The translations under genes and the position numbers were made by a program. From NCBI GenBank assembly GCA_017535945.1, contig JAFXTJ010000030.1:1-35791 (forward strand): 35,791 nucleotides of DNA, read 5' to 3'. Of this stretch, positions 7,998 through 15,449 are shown piece after piece. The notes below the pieces were generated by a model. The model worked only from the letters and a program-made list of their open reading frames with translations. It was not told the DNA's origin and did not search any database. Each line of letters begins with the position of its first letter. Position 1 is the first letter of the stretch. This stretch comes from Lachnospiraceae bacterium. Its GTDB lineage: Bacteria > Bacillota > Clostridia > Lachnospirales > Lachnospiraceae.

Positions 7998-9638
7998 TTA
8001 CGAGCCGCCTCCGTCGGGCCCGAAAAACCGGAAACAGAGCATTGTGATATCGTCGAACTGTTCCGTCCCGCCCGTGAACGCCCCGATGGCATCAGAGACA
8101 TGCCGGATGACCCGTTCCGCATCCGCGTCCGGTTCCTCATTGAGCGCATTGCACAGCCGTTCCTGTCCAAACTCCTCCTCGGAGGTATCGGTCGCCTCCG
8201 CCGCGCCGTCCGTGTAGACGAAGAAACTGTCTCCGGGCTGCATGGTAAAGCAGTGCTCTTCAAAATCCACATCCGCGACTACGGCGATCGGCGGCGAGTG
8301 CCTGTAGATCATGAGTTCATACTCTCCGCTCCCCCTCCGCACCGCGGGATGCTCGTGCCCGGCATTTGCCACGATGCATTCGCCCGTGGAGATCGTGAGG
8401 ATCATGAGCCAGACCGTCACAAACATATCCGCGCGGTTGGTCACGACCAGCTGGTCGTTCACGTGCCCGAGCGCCTGTCCGGGTGTATCTCCGCTGAGCA
8501 TACGGTTCTTGATGAGCGCCTTGGATACCATCATGAACAGGGCGGCCGGGACCCCCTTGCCGGACACATCGGCAATCGTCAGTGCCAGATGGTCCTCATC
8601 GATGAAGTAGAAATCGTAGAAATCGCCGCCGACATCCCTCGCAGGATCCATCTTCGCGGCCAGATCAAATTCCCTGCGTCCGGAGAACAGCGGCTCCACC
8701 TGCGGCAGGATCCCGATCTGGATCTTGGTCGCGAGGGACAGTTCCGACGAGATGCGCTGCTTGTCCGCGGTCATCCGGGTGATGCTCTCCACATAGCTGC
8801 CGATCTGTTCCTCCATCTGATCCACGGATTCCGCGAGCACGCCGATCTCGTCACGGTTTCTGACCTTCTCCCTGAGAGACTTTTCCGGCAGCACATGCTC
8901 GGCAGCAAACCGCCTCGCTTCCCGCATGATCCTGCGGATGGGCGACAGCAGCATCTTGTTGAGATAATACCCCTGCCCGATAAGGACCAGGAGCGACACG
9001 ACGATCAGGGTCCTCAGGATCCCCATCAGAAAATCATGCCGGGCACGGTAGAGCGCTTCCATCTGCTCCTGCACGCACAGGATCCCCTGCACGCTCCCGT
9101 CCGACGCCCTGACCGGGATCATCGCGGTGAGGTGCGGATCCGTCTCGATATATCCTTTGTCCCTGATCACCACGGCCCGGTCCGTCTGCCCTTCATACAG
9201 GGCACGGTATTTTCCCCGGTAGTCGTCGTTGGTGGTCTCCCGCACATAGCCGAAATCGTAGCGGGTGTAGGGGCTGTTCTCGTTGATGGTGGAGAAGACA
9301 AAGGTGATATGCGCGTAGTCCGTGCGGTCCGGCACGATGAGATAGATAAAGGTCGTCCCCTGCGTATTGCACATATCCTCCATCTGCCCGAGGATCTCCA
9401 GGTACTCCTCCGTACTGCCGCCGCTTTCGAGATACGCACCGATCCGGTCTCCGTCGATGATACGGGAAGCGGTGTCCGCCGAATGGAACGCGCTCTCCGT
9501 ATACTGCGCCATGAGCACATTGGAGAAATCGCGGTAGCCGATGCCGCCCACGACGGTGGAATACAGGACAAGCAGCGCCAGGATGCCCAGCAGGCTCTTG
9601 AAGAGGATATGCTCATTCAGTCGTTTCAGTTTCTTCAT
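7998..9638 (-). CDS. Membrane sensor phosphatase, SpoIIE/PP2C type (copy 1)
   Basis: This 546-residue protein should dephosphorylate a STAS antagonist in a partner-switching pathway. Parts: helix at about 14-34, extracytoplasmic sensor at about 35-205, second helix at about 208-230, HAMP-like region at about 232-290, and a PP2C/SpoIIE domain at about 310-545. Metal-binding motifs are intact: MDPARDVGGDFYDF, IADVSGKGVPAALFM, VYTDGAAEATD and FDDITML. The gene lies 15 bases after an RsbW-like kinase gene, the natural opponent of such a phosphatase. It is a paralog of the protein at 23439-25250, with strongly matching catalytic blocks but a different sensor half. The ribosome site is weak, which suggests coupling to the kinase gene. 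Confidence 0.92.
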   Translation of the reverse strand: MKKLKRLNEHILFKSLLGILALLVLYSTVVGGIGYRDFSNVLMAQYTESAFHSADTASRIIDGDRIGAYLESGGSTEEYLEILGQMEDMCNTQGTTFIYLIVPDRTDYAHITFVFSTINENSPYTRYDFGYVRETTNDDYRGKYRALYEGQTDRAVVIRDKGYIETDPHLTAMIPVRASDGSVQGILCVQEQMEALYRARHDFLMGILRTLIVVSLLVLIGQGYYLNKMLLSPIRRIMREARRFAAEHVLPEKSLREKVRNRDEIGVLAESVDQMEEQIGSYVESITRMTADKQRISSELSLATKIQIGILPQVEPLFSGRREFDLAAKMDPARDVGGDFYDFYFIDEDHLALTIADVSGKGVPAALFMMVSKALIKNRMLSGDTPGQALGHVNDQLVVTNRADMFVTVWLMILTISTGECIVANAGHEHPAVRRGSGEYELMIYRHSPPIAVVADVDFEEHCFTMQPGDSFFVYTDGAAEATDTSEEEFGQERLCNALNEEPDADAERVIRHVSDAIGAFTGGTEQFDDITMLCFRFFGPDGGGS

Positions 9639-9653
9639 CTTGTAACGGAGACC

Positions 9654-10064
9654 TCAAAAGGCTTTGTGCATGGTCAGGATATTCCGGCCGTCCCGGTATT
9701 CGTAGGACACGCCGTCCATGCTCTTTTTTGTGAGGAAGATCCCCAGTCCGCCGACCCCGCGTTCCTCCGCCGGCAGGCTGACGTCCGGGTCCTCTTTGGC
9801 CAGCGGATCGAACGGAATGCCGCTGTCCGCAAAGGACAGGCGCACCACAGCCGAATTCTCATCGATCTCGATCCGGATGTCCACCACACCGCCATCTTCG
9901 CCGTATGCATAGGACGCGATGTTCACAAAGATCTCCTCGACCGAGAGATCGATCTTCATCTGTGTTTTGGGATCGCAGCCGGCGGCTTCGAGTTCCTCAT
10001 CGATGATCCCGATCAGCTCGTCCAGTTTCTCGGTTTTCGCTTCGAGTGTCAGTTCACGTACCAT
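9654..10064 (-). CDS. RsbW-like anti-sigma factor/serine kinase (copy 1)
   Basis: This 136-residue GHKL-fold protein should bind ATP and either phosphorylate a STAS protein or hold a partner. The N box reads EEIFVNIASYAYG (about 53-65) with its Asn present, the G1 box is DSGIPFDP, and the G2 box is GVGGLGIFL. It is a close paralog of the protein at 22988-23446; both share the ending YEYRDGxNxLTxHK. The start at 10064 has GGAGAGG upstream. It lies between the second ABC transporter (16 bases) and the sensor phosphatase (15 bases), so the regulatory pair is built into the export operon. No sigma factor is nearby. Confidence 0.9.
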   Translation of the reverse strand: MVRELTLEAKTEKLDELIGIIDEELEAAGCDPKTQMKIDLSVEEIFVNIASYAYGEDGGVVDIRIEIDENSAVVRLSFADSGIPFDPLAKEDPDVSLPAEERGVGGLGIFLTKKSMDGVSYEYRDGRNILTMHKAF

Positions 10065-10080
10065 TCCGTCCCTCTCCTGT

Positions 10081-12258
10081 TCAGTCGTCCAGACGCTGTC
10101 TCTTCACCAGTTCCGCAAAGATCCCGCCTCTGCCGATCAGTTCCTCATAGGTACCGGATTCCGCGATCCTCCCTTCATCCAGCACGAGGATCCTGTCGCA
10201 GTTTTTGATCGTCGAGAGCCGGTGCGCGATGACGATACGGGTGCATCCGAGCGCGTCGAGCGCCTCCGAGATCTGCTTCTGCGTTCTGTTATCGAGTGCG
10301 CTGGTCGCTTCGTCAAACATGAGGATCCTGGGCTTGGGCGCCAGCGCTCTGGCGATCATCAGCCGCTGCTTCTGCCCGCCGGAGATCCCGCCCTGTCCTT
10401 CACCGATCACCGTATGCATCCCCATGGGCATCGCCCGGATATCATCGGCGATCCCTGCAAGTTCCGCAGCCTCCCAGGCATCCTCCACGGTGAGCCAGGG
10501 GGCCGCGATCACGATATTGGAATAGATATCCCCGGGGAACAGGCTCCCGTCCTGCATCACGACGCCGATGCGCCTGCGCAGAGAGCTTAAGTCGATCCTG
10601 TTCAGGTCCTTGCCGTCATAATAGATCGCGCCGCGTTCCGGTTTCTCAAAGCCTAACAGGAGGCGCATGAGCGTGCTCTTGCCGCAGCCGGTGCGTCCGA
10701 CGATCGCGATGTATTCCCCGGAGCGGATCTTGAGATCGATCCCCGCCGCGACATAAGGGGCCGACTCATTGTAGCGGAACCACACATTGCCCAGTTCGAT
10801 CCCGCCGCCGAGTCTGGTGATCATCTCCTTATCCTCCGCGCGTTCCGGTGCGGTCTTTAAGATCGGTTCCGTCATTTCCAGGATCGGACGGATCCGCGAG
10901 ACATCCGACACGATCTGCGAGAATGCCCCGAAAGCGCCGGCCACATAGCCGAACGCCGCATTGAACGCGATATACCCGGAAGGTGTGACACCGGTCCTGA
11001 CAGCGAAATAATACAATGCCGCCGTACCGCCGAGCGATACCGCCAGCGTGACGGCCGGCGAGATCCTGAGGAAGAACGGCGGCCGGTAGGCGGCGCGCGC
11101 CTCTTCCGCGTAGCAGTCCGCCCATCTCGAGAAAGCACGCTTCTCCGCTCCGGAGAGTTTGATCTTCTGCACACCGGTGATCAGGGCATAGGAAAGCCCC
11201 TGTTCTCTGGCGCCCGCAGCGAGCAGGATCCGGTTGTTCGCCGTCTGCAATACGGCCGTGATCAGGGAGACCAGAGCCGTGGCGGCGACGATGAGGAGCG
11301 CGGGACCCACCAGTCCCGGCGAGAACTGCGTGATCTGCGTCACATAGAGGAGCGACAGGAGCGACAGGATCCCGGTGGAGAAGAGTTCTCCGATGAGAAG
11401 CCTGCACAGCTCGCCGACCGCGCTGCTGCGGTTGGCCAGTTCGCCTGCGCTGTATTTCTTGAAGAACGGTGCCGGCAGCGCGAAGAGCCGCATCATGACG
11501 GCCGCTTCCACCGCCAGGGAGGTTTTCTTCTCGATCCGGGCGAGCACGAGATAACGCGAAGCCGTAAAGATCTGCACGGATACCGCGGCCGTCAGCATGA
11601 AGAGCGCCGTCCCCCACAGCAGGGAGGTGTTGCCGCTCTCCAGGACAAATCCCGTCAGGAGCTTGGTGATATGCGGCAGGAGCATCGAGACCAGTGTCAC
11701 GATCAGCGCAAAGGCCAACAGCAGCCCCAGATCCCCCATGCTCAGACAGTCTCTCAGGTAGACGAGCAGATCCGGGATCCCGATCTCGCGTAACGGCAGG
11801 GGCCTGTAGAAGCAGACGGCATCCTCGGAAAAATCCGCCGCGTTCCCGGCATTCACACGGACCATGCGTCCCGTACCGTCATCATAGCGGTATCCGCCAA
11901 AGGTCCCCGGTATGACGCTGACCGGCAGCCCGTCCGCGGCGCGGCGCACGATCATGGGGCCGAACGCGTCGCGATACCAGCCCTTCGTGAGTTTCACGCT
12001 GCGGTGCATCAGGCCGTGCGGCCTGAGCGCCCAGGTCATCTGCTCCTCCGGATCGGTCACATCGCCCGGGATCTGCGCGGGCCGGAAATGATAATACCGC
12101 AGGATGTCGTCGATGGCGCTCTTCGTCGCGGCCTGTTCGTCGGTAAAGCGCGCGGAACCACCGCCGACAATGGCGGCCGCCATCTTCAGGACGGCGTCCT
12201 CAAACTGCTCCTGATCCCCTTTATTCCGTTGTCTGATCTGTTCCTCGAACCAGCCCAC
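10081..12258 (-). CDS. NHLP-type export ABC transporter, permease-ATPase without peptidase
   Basis: This 725-residue fused permease-ATPase matches the second ABC subunit of NHLP/NHLM bacteriocin-type systems. It has a soluble N-terminal domain of about 160 residues, a six-helix membrane region at about 165-440, and a nucleotide-binding domain at about 485-725. The latter carries GRTGCGKST (Walker A), ISGGQKQRLMIARAL (signature), ILMFDEATSALD (Walker B) and an IAHRLSTI switch. No C39 peptidase is present. GTG is used as start, with AGGAG 7 bases upstream. It follows the peptidase-type exporter by 9 bases, so the two equal-length proteins may form a heterodimer or act in series on the double-glycine peptides. 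Confidence 0.9.
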   Translation of the reverse strand: MGWFEEQIRQRNKGDQEQFEDAVLKMAAAIVGGGSARFTDEQAATKSAIDDILRYYHFRPAQIPGDVTDPEEQMTWALRPHGLMHRSVKLTKGWYRDAFGPMIVRRAADGLPVSVIPGTFGGYRYDDGTGRMVRVNAGNAADFSEDAVCFYRPLPLREIGIPDLLVYLRDCLSMGDLGLLLAFALIVTLVSMLLPHITKLLTGFVLESGNTSLLWGTALFMLTAAVSVQIFTASRYLVLARIEKKTSLAVEAAVMMRLFALPAPFFKKYSAGELANRSSAVGELCRLLIGELFSTGILSLLSLLYVTQITQFSPGLVGPALLIVAATALVSLITAVLQTANNRILLAAGAREQGLSYALITGVQKIKLSGAEKRAFSRWADCYAEEARAAYRPPFFLRISPAVTLAVSLGGTAALYYFAVRTGVTPSGYIAFNAAFGYVAGAFGAFSQIVSDVSRIRPILEMTEPILKTAPERAEDKEMITRLGGGIELGNVWFRYNESAPYVAAGIDLKIRSGEYIAIVGRTGCGKSTLMRLLLGFEKPERGAIYYDGKDLNRIDLSSLRRRIGVVMQDGSLFPGDIYSNIVIAAPWLTVEDAWEAAELAGIADDIRAMPMGMHTVIGEGQGGISGGQKQRLMIARALAPKPRILMFDEATSALDNRTQKQISEALDALGCTRIVIAHRLSTIKNCDRILVLDEGRIAESGTYEELIGRGGIFAELVKRQRLDD

Positions 12259-12267
12259 CGGATTCTC

Positions 12268-14445
12268 CTATTCGTTGGCCACCAGATCGGCATAGGCGCC
12301 GCCTGCGGCATACAGTTCGTCATGCGTGCCTCTCTCGACCACACGGCCGTGGTCCAGCACGATGATCTCATCGCAGTCCCGGATCGTGGAGAGACGGTGT
12401 GCGATGACGATACAGGTGATGCCGCGGTTTACGACCGCCTGCACCAGTTCATGCTCCGTCTGCGCATCCAGCGCGCTCGTCGCCTCATCCATGATGATGA
12501 CGGAGGGATCCTGCGCCAGGACCCTGGCGATCTCGAGGCGCTGTCTCTGTCCACCGGACAGATCCCTGCCGCCCTCGGCGAGACGCCCGTGATAACCGCC
12601 CTCACGCCGCAGGATATCGCTGTGGATCTGCGCATCGCGCGCAGCGAGGATCATCTCGAAATCCTCGATCGAGCGGTCCCACATGCGGATATTCTCGGCG
12701 ATGGTATCCTCAAAGAGGATGATGTCCTGATCCACCACAGCCACCGAACCGGTGAAGACGCTGCGGTCGATCTGATCGATTCGCCTGCCGTCATAGGTGA
12801 TCTCCCCCTCCCACGGCCTGCAGATCCCGGAGAGCAGCTTGGCGATCGTGCTCTTGCCGCAGCCGGAAGCACCCACCAGCGCGATCCGGCTGCCCGGCTC
12901 GCAGTGCATGGAGAAATCGCGGATGAGCGGTTCGTCCAGACGGGAATAGCCAAAGGTCACATGCTCCATGGACAGGCTCCCGGAGAGCTTCTCCGCTTCT
13001 CCCTCCTGTATCTGCCCGGATTCCCGCACGTAGGGATCGTCCGGATAGTTCATCACATCCTCGATCCGTTCCATCTGCGTGCGCATCTCCTGAATGGTCT
13101 GTCCCGCCGAGATCATCGTTATGGCCGGTGCCATAAAGGAGTTCAGGAAGCTCTGGAACATGAGGATCATGCCCAGCGTAAACTCCCCGCGCATCGCCAG
13201 ATACACGCCGAGCACGAGCACGATATCCCCCGCCGCGGCGGACAGAAAGGCCGGGATCATCCCGAGTCCCACGTCCAGCCTGGCATAACGGACCTCCTGT
13301 GCGTTGACGGAAGCCTGGAAACCGGCCCAGCGTGCGAAGAAGCCGTCCTCCGCGCCGCCCGCCTTGATCGTCTCCGCCATCTGGATGCCGCCGACGGTGG
13401 CTGCCGCGAGTTTCCCCTCATCGCGCATCTGCACGCGCATGATATCGACCCGCCTGGCGGAGACCAGACGGCTCACCACGGCGCTCAGCGCGATGGCGGC
13501 GATGCCGACAAAGGTGAGCAGGGGCGAGAAACGCAGCATGACGATCAGATAGAACACCATCATGCCGGTATCGAGCAGCATCGGTGCAAAGGTGCCCACG
13601 AGCGTGGTCGCGATGGAAGCATTGCTGCTCTGCCGGATCTGGATATCCCCGGCCATCCGCTGGCTGAAGAATTCCATCGGGAGCCGCAGGACCTTCCACA
13701 GATAGGTGCTGTTGCCCACGGCGGCGAGCTTGCCGCTGATCCGCAGGGCATAGACCTCCTGCAGCCCGGCGATGATCACGCGCAGGATCGATACGCCGGC
13801 GAAGAGTGCGATGAACGGATGCAGCAGTTCGATATTTTCACCGGTGAGCAACCGGTCCATGAAGAAGCGGGAAAAAGCCGGATCGATCAGGCCGAAGAGA
13901 TTGGCGAGAGTCGAACAGAGCGCCACAAAGGCGACCGCGACACCCGCGCCCGCCAGACGCTGTCTGGCAAACGCAAGTGTACTCTTGCGCCTGCCGTCCG
14001 GTTCAAATCCTTCATCGGGTGAAAACTGCAGACAGATCCCGGTAAAGGAGCGGTCAAACTCCTCCATCGGCACTTTGACGGTGCCTCTCGCGGGATCGTT
14101 GATGATGGCGTATCCGCCGCGGAAACCGCAGCATACGACGAAATGATTGAAATTCCAGTGGAGGATGCAGGGAAAGATCCCTTCTTCGAGAAGCATCTCC
14201 GACTGTTCATAGCGGAAGCCCTGCGCCTTGAGTCCGTAGCCTCTGGCGGCGCGGAGCATGTTCCTGGCGTTGGAGCCGTCTCTGGATACGCCGCAATCGA
14301 CGCGCAGCTGCTCCAGCGGGATCCATTTCCCGTAGTAAGCGAGGATCATGGCCAGAGAGGCGGCACCGCATTCGAGCGCCTCCATCTGCATGACCACAGG
14401 GACTTTGACCGCTCTGCGGGCAGCCGGTTGTCTGTTATTGTTCAT
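12268..14445 (-). CDS. Peptidase-containing ABC exporter (C39, PCAT/NHLP type)
   Basis: This 725-residue protein should cleave leader peptides after Gly-Gly and export the rest across the membrane. The C39 domain (about 15-145) keeps its catalytic set: Gln20 and Cys26 in QMEALECGAASL, His101 in HWNFNHFVV, and Asp117 in NDPARG. A six-helix region (about 165-455) and an ATPase domain (about 490-725) follow, with GASGCGKST, LSGGQRQRLEIARVL and VIIMDEATSALD. Candidate substrates are the two double-glycine peptides encoded just upstream and possibly the zinc-ribbon peptide at 20978-21193. A miniature HlyD lies 26 bases upstream. All catalytic residues visible suggest a working enzyme. Confidence 0.94.
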   Translation of the reverse strand: MNNNRQPAARRAVKVPVVMQMEALECGAASLAMILAYYGKWIPLEQLRVDCGVSRDGSNARNMLRAARGYGLKAQGFRYEQSEMLLEEGIFPCILHWNFNHFVVCCGFRGGYAIINDPARGTVKVPMEEFDRSFTGICLQFSPDEGFEPDGRRKSTLAFARQRLAGAGVAVAFVALCSTLANLFGLIDPAFSRFFMDRLLTGENIELLHPFIALFAGVSILRVIIAGLQEVYALRISGKLAAVGNSTYLWKVLRLPMEFFSQRMAGDIQIRQSSNASIATTLVGTFAPMLLDTGMMVFYLIVMLRFSPLLTFVGIAAIALSAVVSRLVSARRVDIMRVQMRDEGKLAAATVGGIQMAETIKAGGAEDGFFARWAGFQASVNAQEVRYARLDVGLGMIPAFLSAAAGDIVLVLGVYLAMRGEFTLGMILMFQSFLNSFMAPAITMISAGQTIQEMRTQMERIEDVMNYPDDPYVRESGQIQEGEAEKLSGSLSMEHVTFGYSRLDEPLIRDFSMHCEPGSRIALVGASGCGKSTIAKLLSGICRPWEGEITYDGRRIDQIDRSVFTGSVAVVDQDIILFEDTIAENIRMWDRSIEDFEMILAARDAQIHSDILRREGGYHGRLAEGGRDLSGGQRQRLEIARVLAQDPSVIIMDEATSALDAQTEHELVQAVVNRGITCIVIAHRLSTIRDCDEIIVLDHGRVVERGTHDELYAAGGAYADLVANE

Positions 14446-14471
14446 AACAGGTCCGTCTCCACACCGGCCGG

Positions 14472-14897
14472 TCAGTTGAACAGCATCCGGATGACCTGCG
14501 TCTGCCGGTAACTCACGCGTGCTTCATAGGAGCCGTCGGGGATCTGCATAAAGGCGGTGGCGAAGATCTCGCCGTCCTCCCCGGGTCCCGCAAAGGTGAC
14601 CGGTGCGCTCACGTCTCCGATCTGCACCGTCATCCCCTTTTCCACTCTTTGCGCGTCCTCTGCCGTGTCAAAGGTGATCGTAAGCGTGCCGTCCTGCACG
14701 GCGGCCCTGCCGGGCACATAACTCTCCACCACGGCGAAGTAACTCCAGAGGATCAGTGCGGCAAGCAGCAGCACGGCAGCGCCAAGCGCCGCCCATACGG
14801 ACGGCGTTGTGACGCGCAGATAATCATTTAACTGCTCCGGAGAGGACAGCCTCTCCATGCTCTTTTTCCGGAAGATCCCCTTTTCCTGTCCGTCCAT
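14472..14897 (-). CDS. Miniature HlyD-like secretion protein of NHLP system
   Basis: This 141-residue protein begins with FRKKSMERLSSPEQLNDYL, the N-terminal signature of NHLP-system membrane fusion proteins, followed by one membrane helix (about 36-56) and a short beta-rich domain. The long coiled-coil hairpin and lipoyl domains normal to HlyD proteins are missing. There is no room for a lost segment: the exporter gene starts 26 bases after its stop, and the leader peptide gene ends 29 bases before its start. It is thus probably a naturally reduced adaptor, not a frameshift fragment. The likely role is to join the exporter pair into a complex in a cell without an outer membrane. Confidence 0.8.
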   Translation of the reverse strand: MDGQEKGIFRKKSMERLSSPEQLNDYLRVTTPSVWAALGAAVLLLAALILWSYFAVVESYVPGRAAVQDGTLTITFDTAEDAQRVEKGMTVQIGDVSAPVTFAGPGEDGEIFATAFMQIPDGSYEARVSYRQTQVIRMLFN

Positions 14898-14926
14898 GCG
14901 ATCGGATTACCTCATAAAGACAGGGC

Positions 14927-15169
14927 TCAGCACTTCGCGATCTTAATCTGATCGCCGCCGGTGCTGCCGTTCTTCATGCCCAGGTCGGTGGCGATGGCAC
15001 TCGTTCCCTTCGCCCTCTTGTAGCCGGTAGAGCCAGCGACGGGGTTTTCCCCCTTGGCGCGCTTGTAGTTCAGCTCTTCGCCGGTGAAGTCCTTCTTGAT
15101 GCACATGCCGCCGGCAACGCCGTCCAGCTCCTCATCGGAGATCGCCATACTGTTTTTCTCTTCGCTCAT
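14927..15169 (-). CDS. Double-glycine leader peptide with YKRAKG repeats
   Basis: This is an 80-residue precursor. The leader (1-21) ends EELDGVAGG, the cleavage type of C39 exporters. The predicted mature part is 59 residues, begins MCIKK, and ends in Cys80. It contains two YKRAKG motifs at 35-40 and 50-55, 15 residues apart, is strongly basic, and has only two cysteines (23 and 80), which could pair. The ATG at 15169 has GGAGG 5 bases upstream; a GTG one codon earlier is too close to that site. No recognisable modification enzyme is encoded nearby. It is probably a secreted bacteriocin-like or signalling peptide; activity unknown. Confidence 0.85.
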   Translation of the reverse strand: MSEEKNSMAISDEELDGVAGGMCIKKDFTGEELNYKRAKGENPVAGSTGYKRAKGTSAIATDLGMKNGSTGGDQIKIAKC

Positions 15170-15205
15170 CACTTCCTCCTTTCAACGGCCGGGTGACGTT
15201 CCGTT

Positions 15206-15412
15206 TCACTTCTTGAAAACAACCCTGGTCTTCTCTCCCGCGGTAGCTGCCGCCGAAGAATTGCCGCTCATCATGACGGTCTTCTCCTCCGTCATCTCAC
15301 CGCCGATGGCGCCTGCCACTTTCTTGCCGTACTTACGCACCTTGCTGTCGACGCCGCCGTTGACCTCGTCCAGTTCCTCATCGTCCAGTGTCTGCTTGTT
15401 CTCTTCGTTCAT
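15206..15412 (-). CDS. Double-glycine leader peptide, Lys/Ala/Gly-rich core
   Basis: This is a 68-residue precursor. The leader is the first 20 residues and ends DEELDEVNGG; the predicted mature peptide is 48 residues, begins VDSKVRKYGKK, and ends RVVFKK. The core has a small glycine/alanine patch (VAGAIGG), a Met/Ser/Ala-rich middle and no cysteine. The start at 15412 is fixed by a perfect AAAGGAGG site 7 bases upstream; a longer frame to 15580 would run into the end of the preceding gene and lacks a ribosome site. The leader matches those of the next peptide and of the zinc-ribbon peptide, while the cores are unrelated. Likely exported by the C39 transporter. Confidence 0.85.
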   Translation of the reverse strand: MNEENKQTLDDEELDEVNGGVDSKVRKYGKKVAGAIGGEMTEEKTVMMSGNSSAAATAGEKTRVVFKK

Positions 15413-15449
15413 ATCCTGCCTCCTTTGTGTAGTGACGCATCCGACCGGT

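Noticed and set aside
14472-14897. Frameshifted remnant of a full-length HlyD
   Set aside because: Both neighbours lie within 30 bases and are intact, and no HlyD-like residues appear in other frames there.
10081-15412. Lanthipeptide, thiopeptide or other classic modified-peptide cluster
   Set aside because: No lanthionine synthetase, cyclodehydratase, radical SAM or other maturation enzyme is seen among the genes; only export and regulation genes are present.
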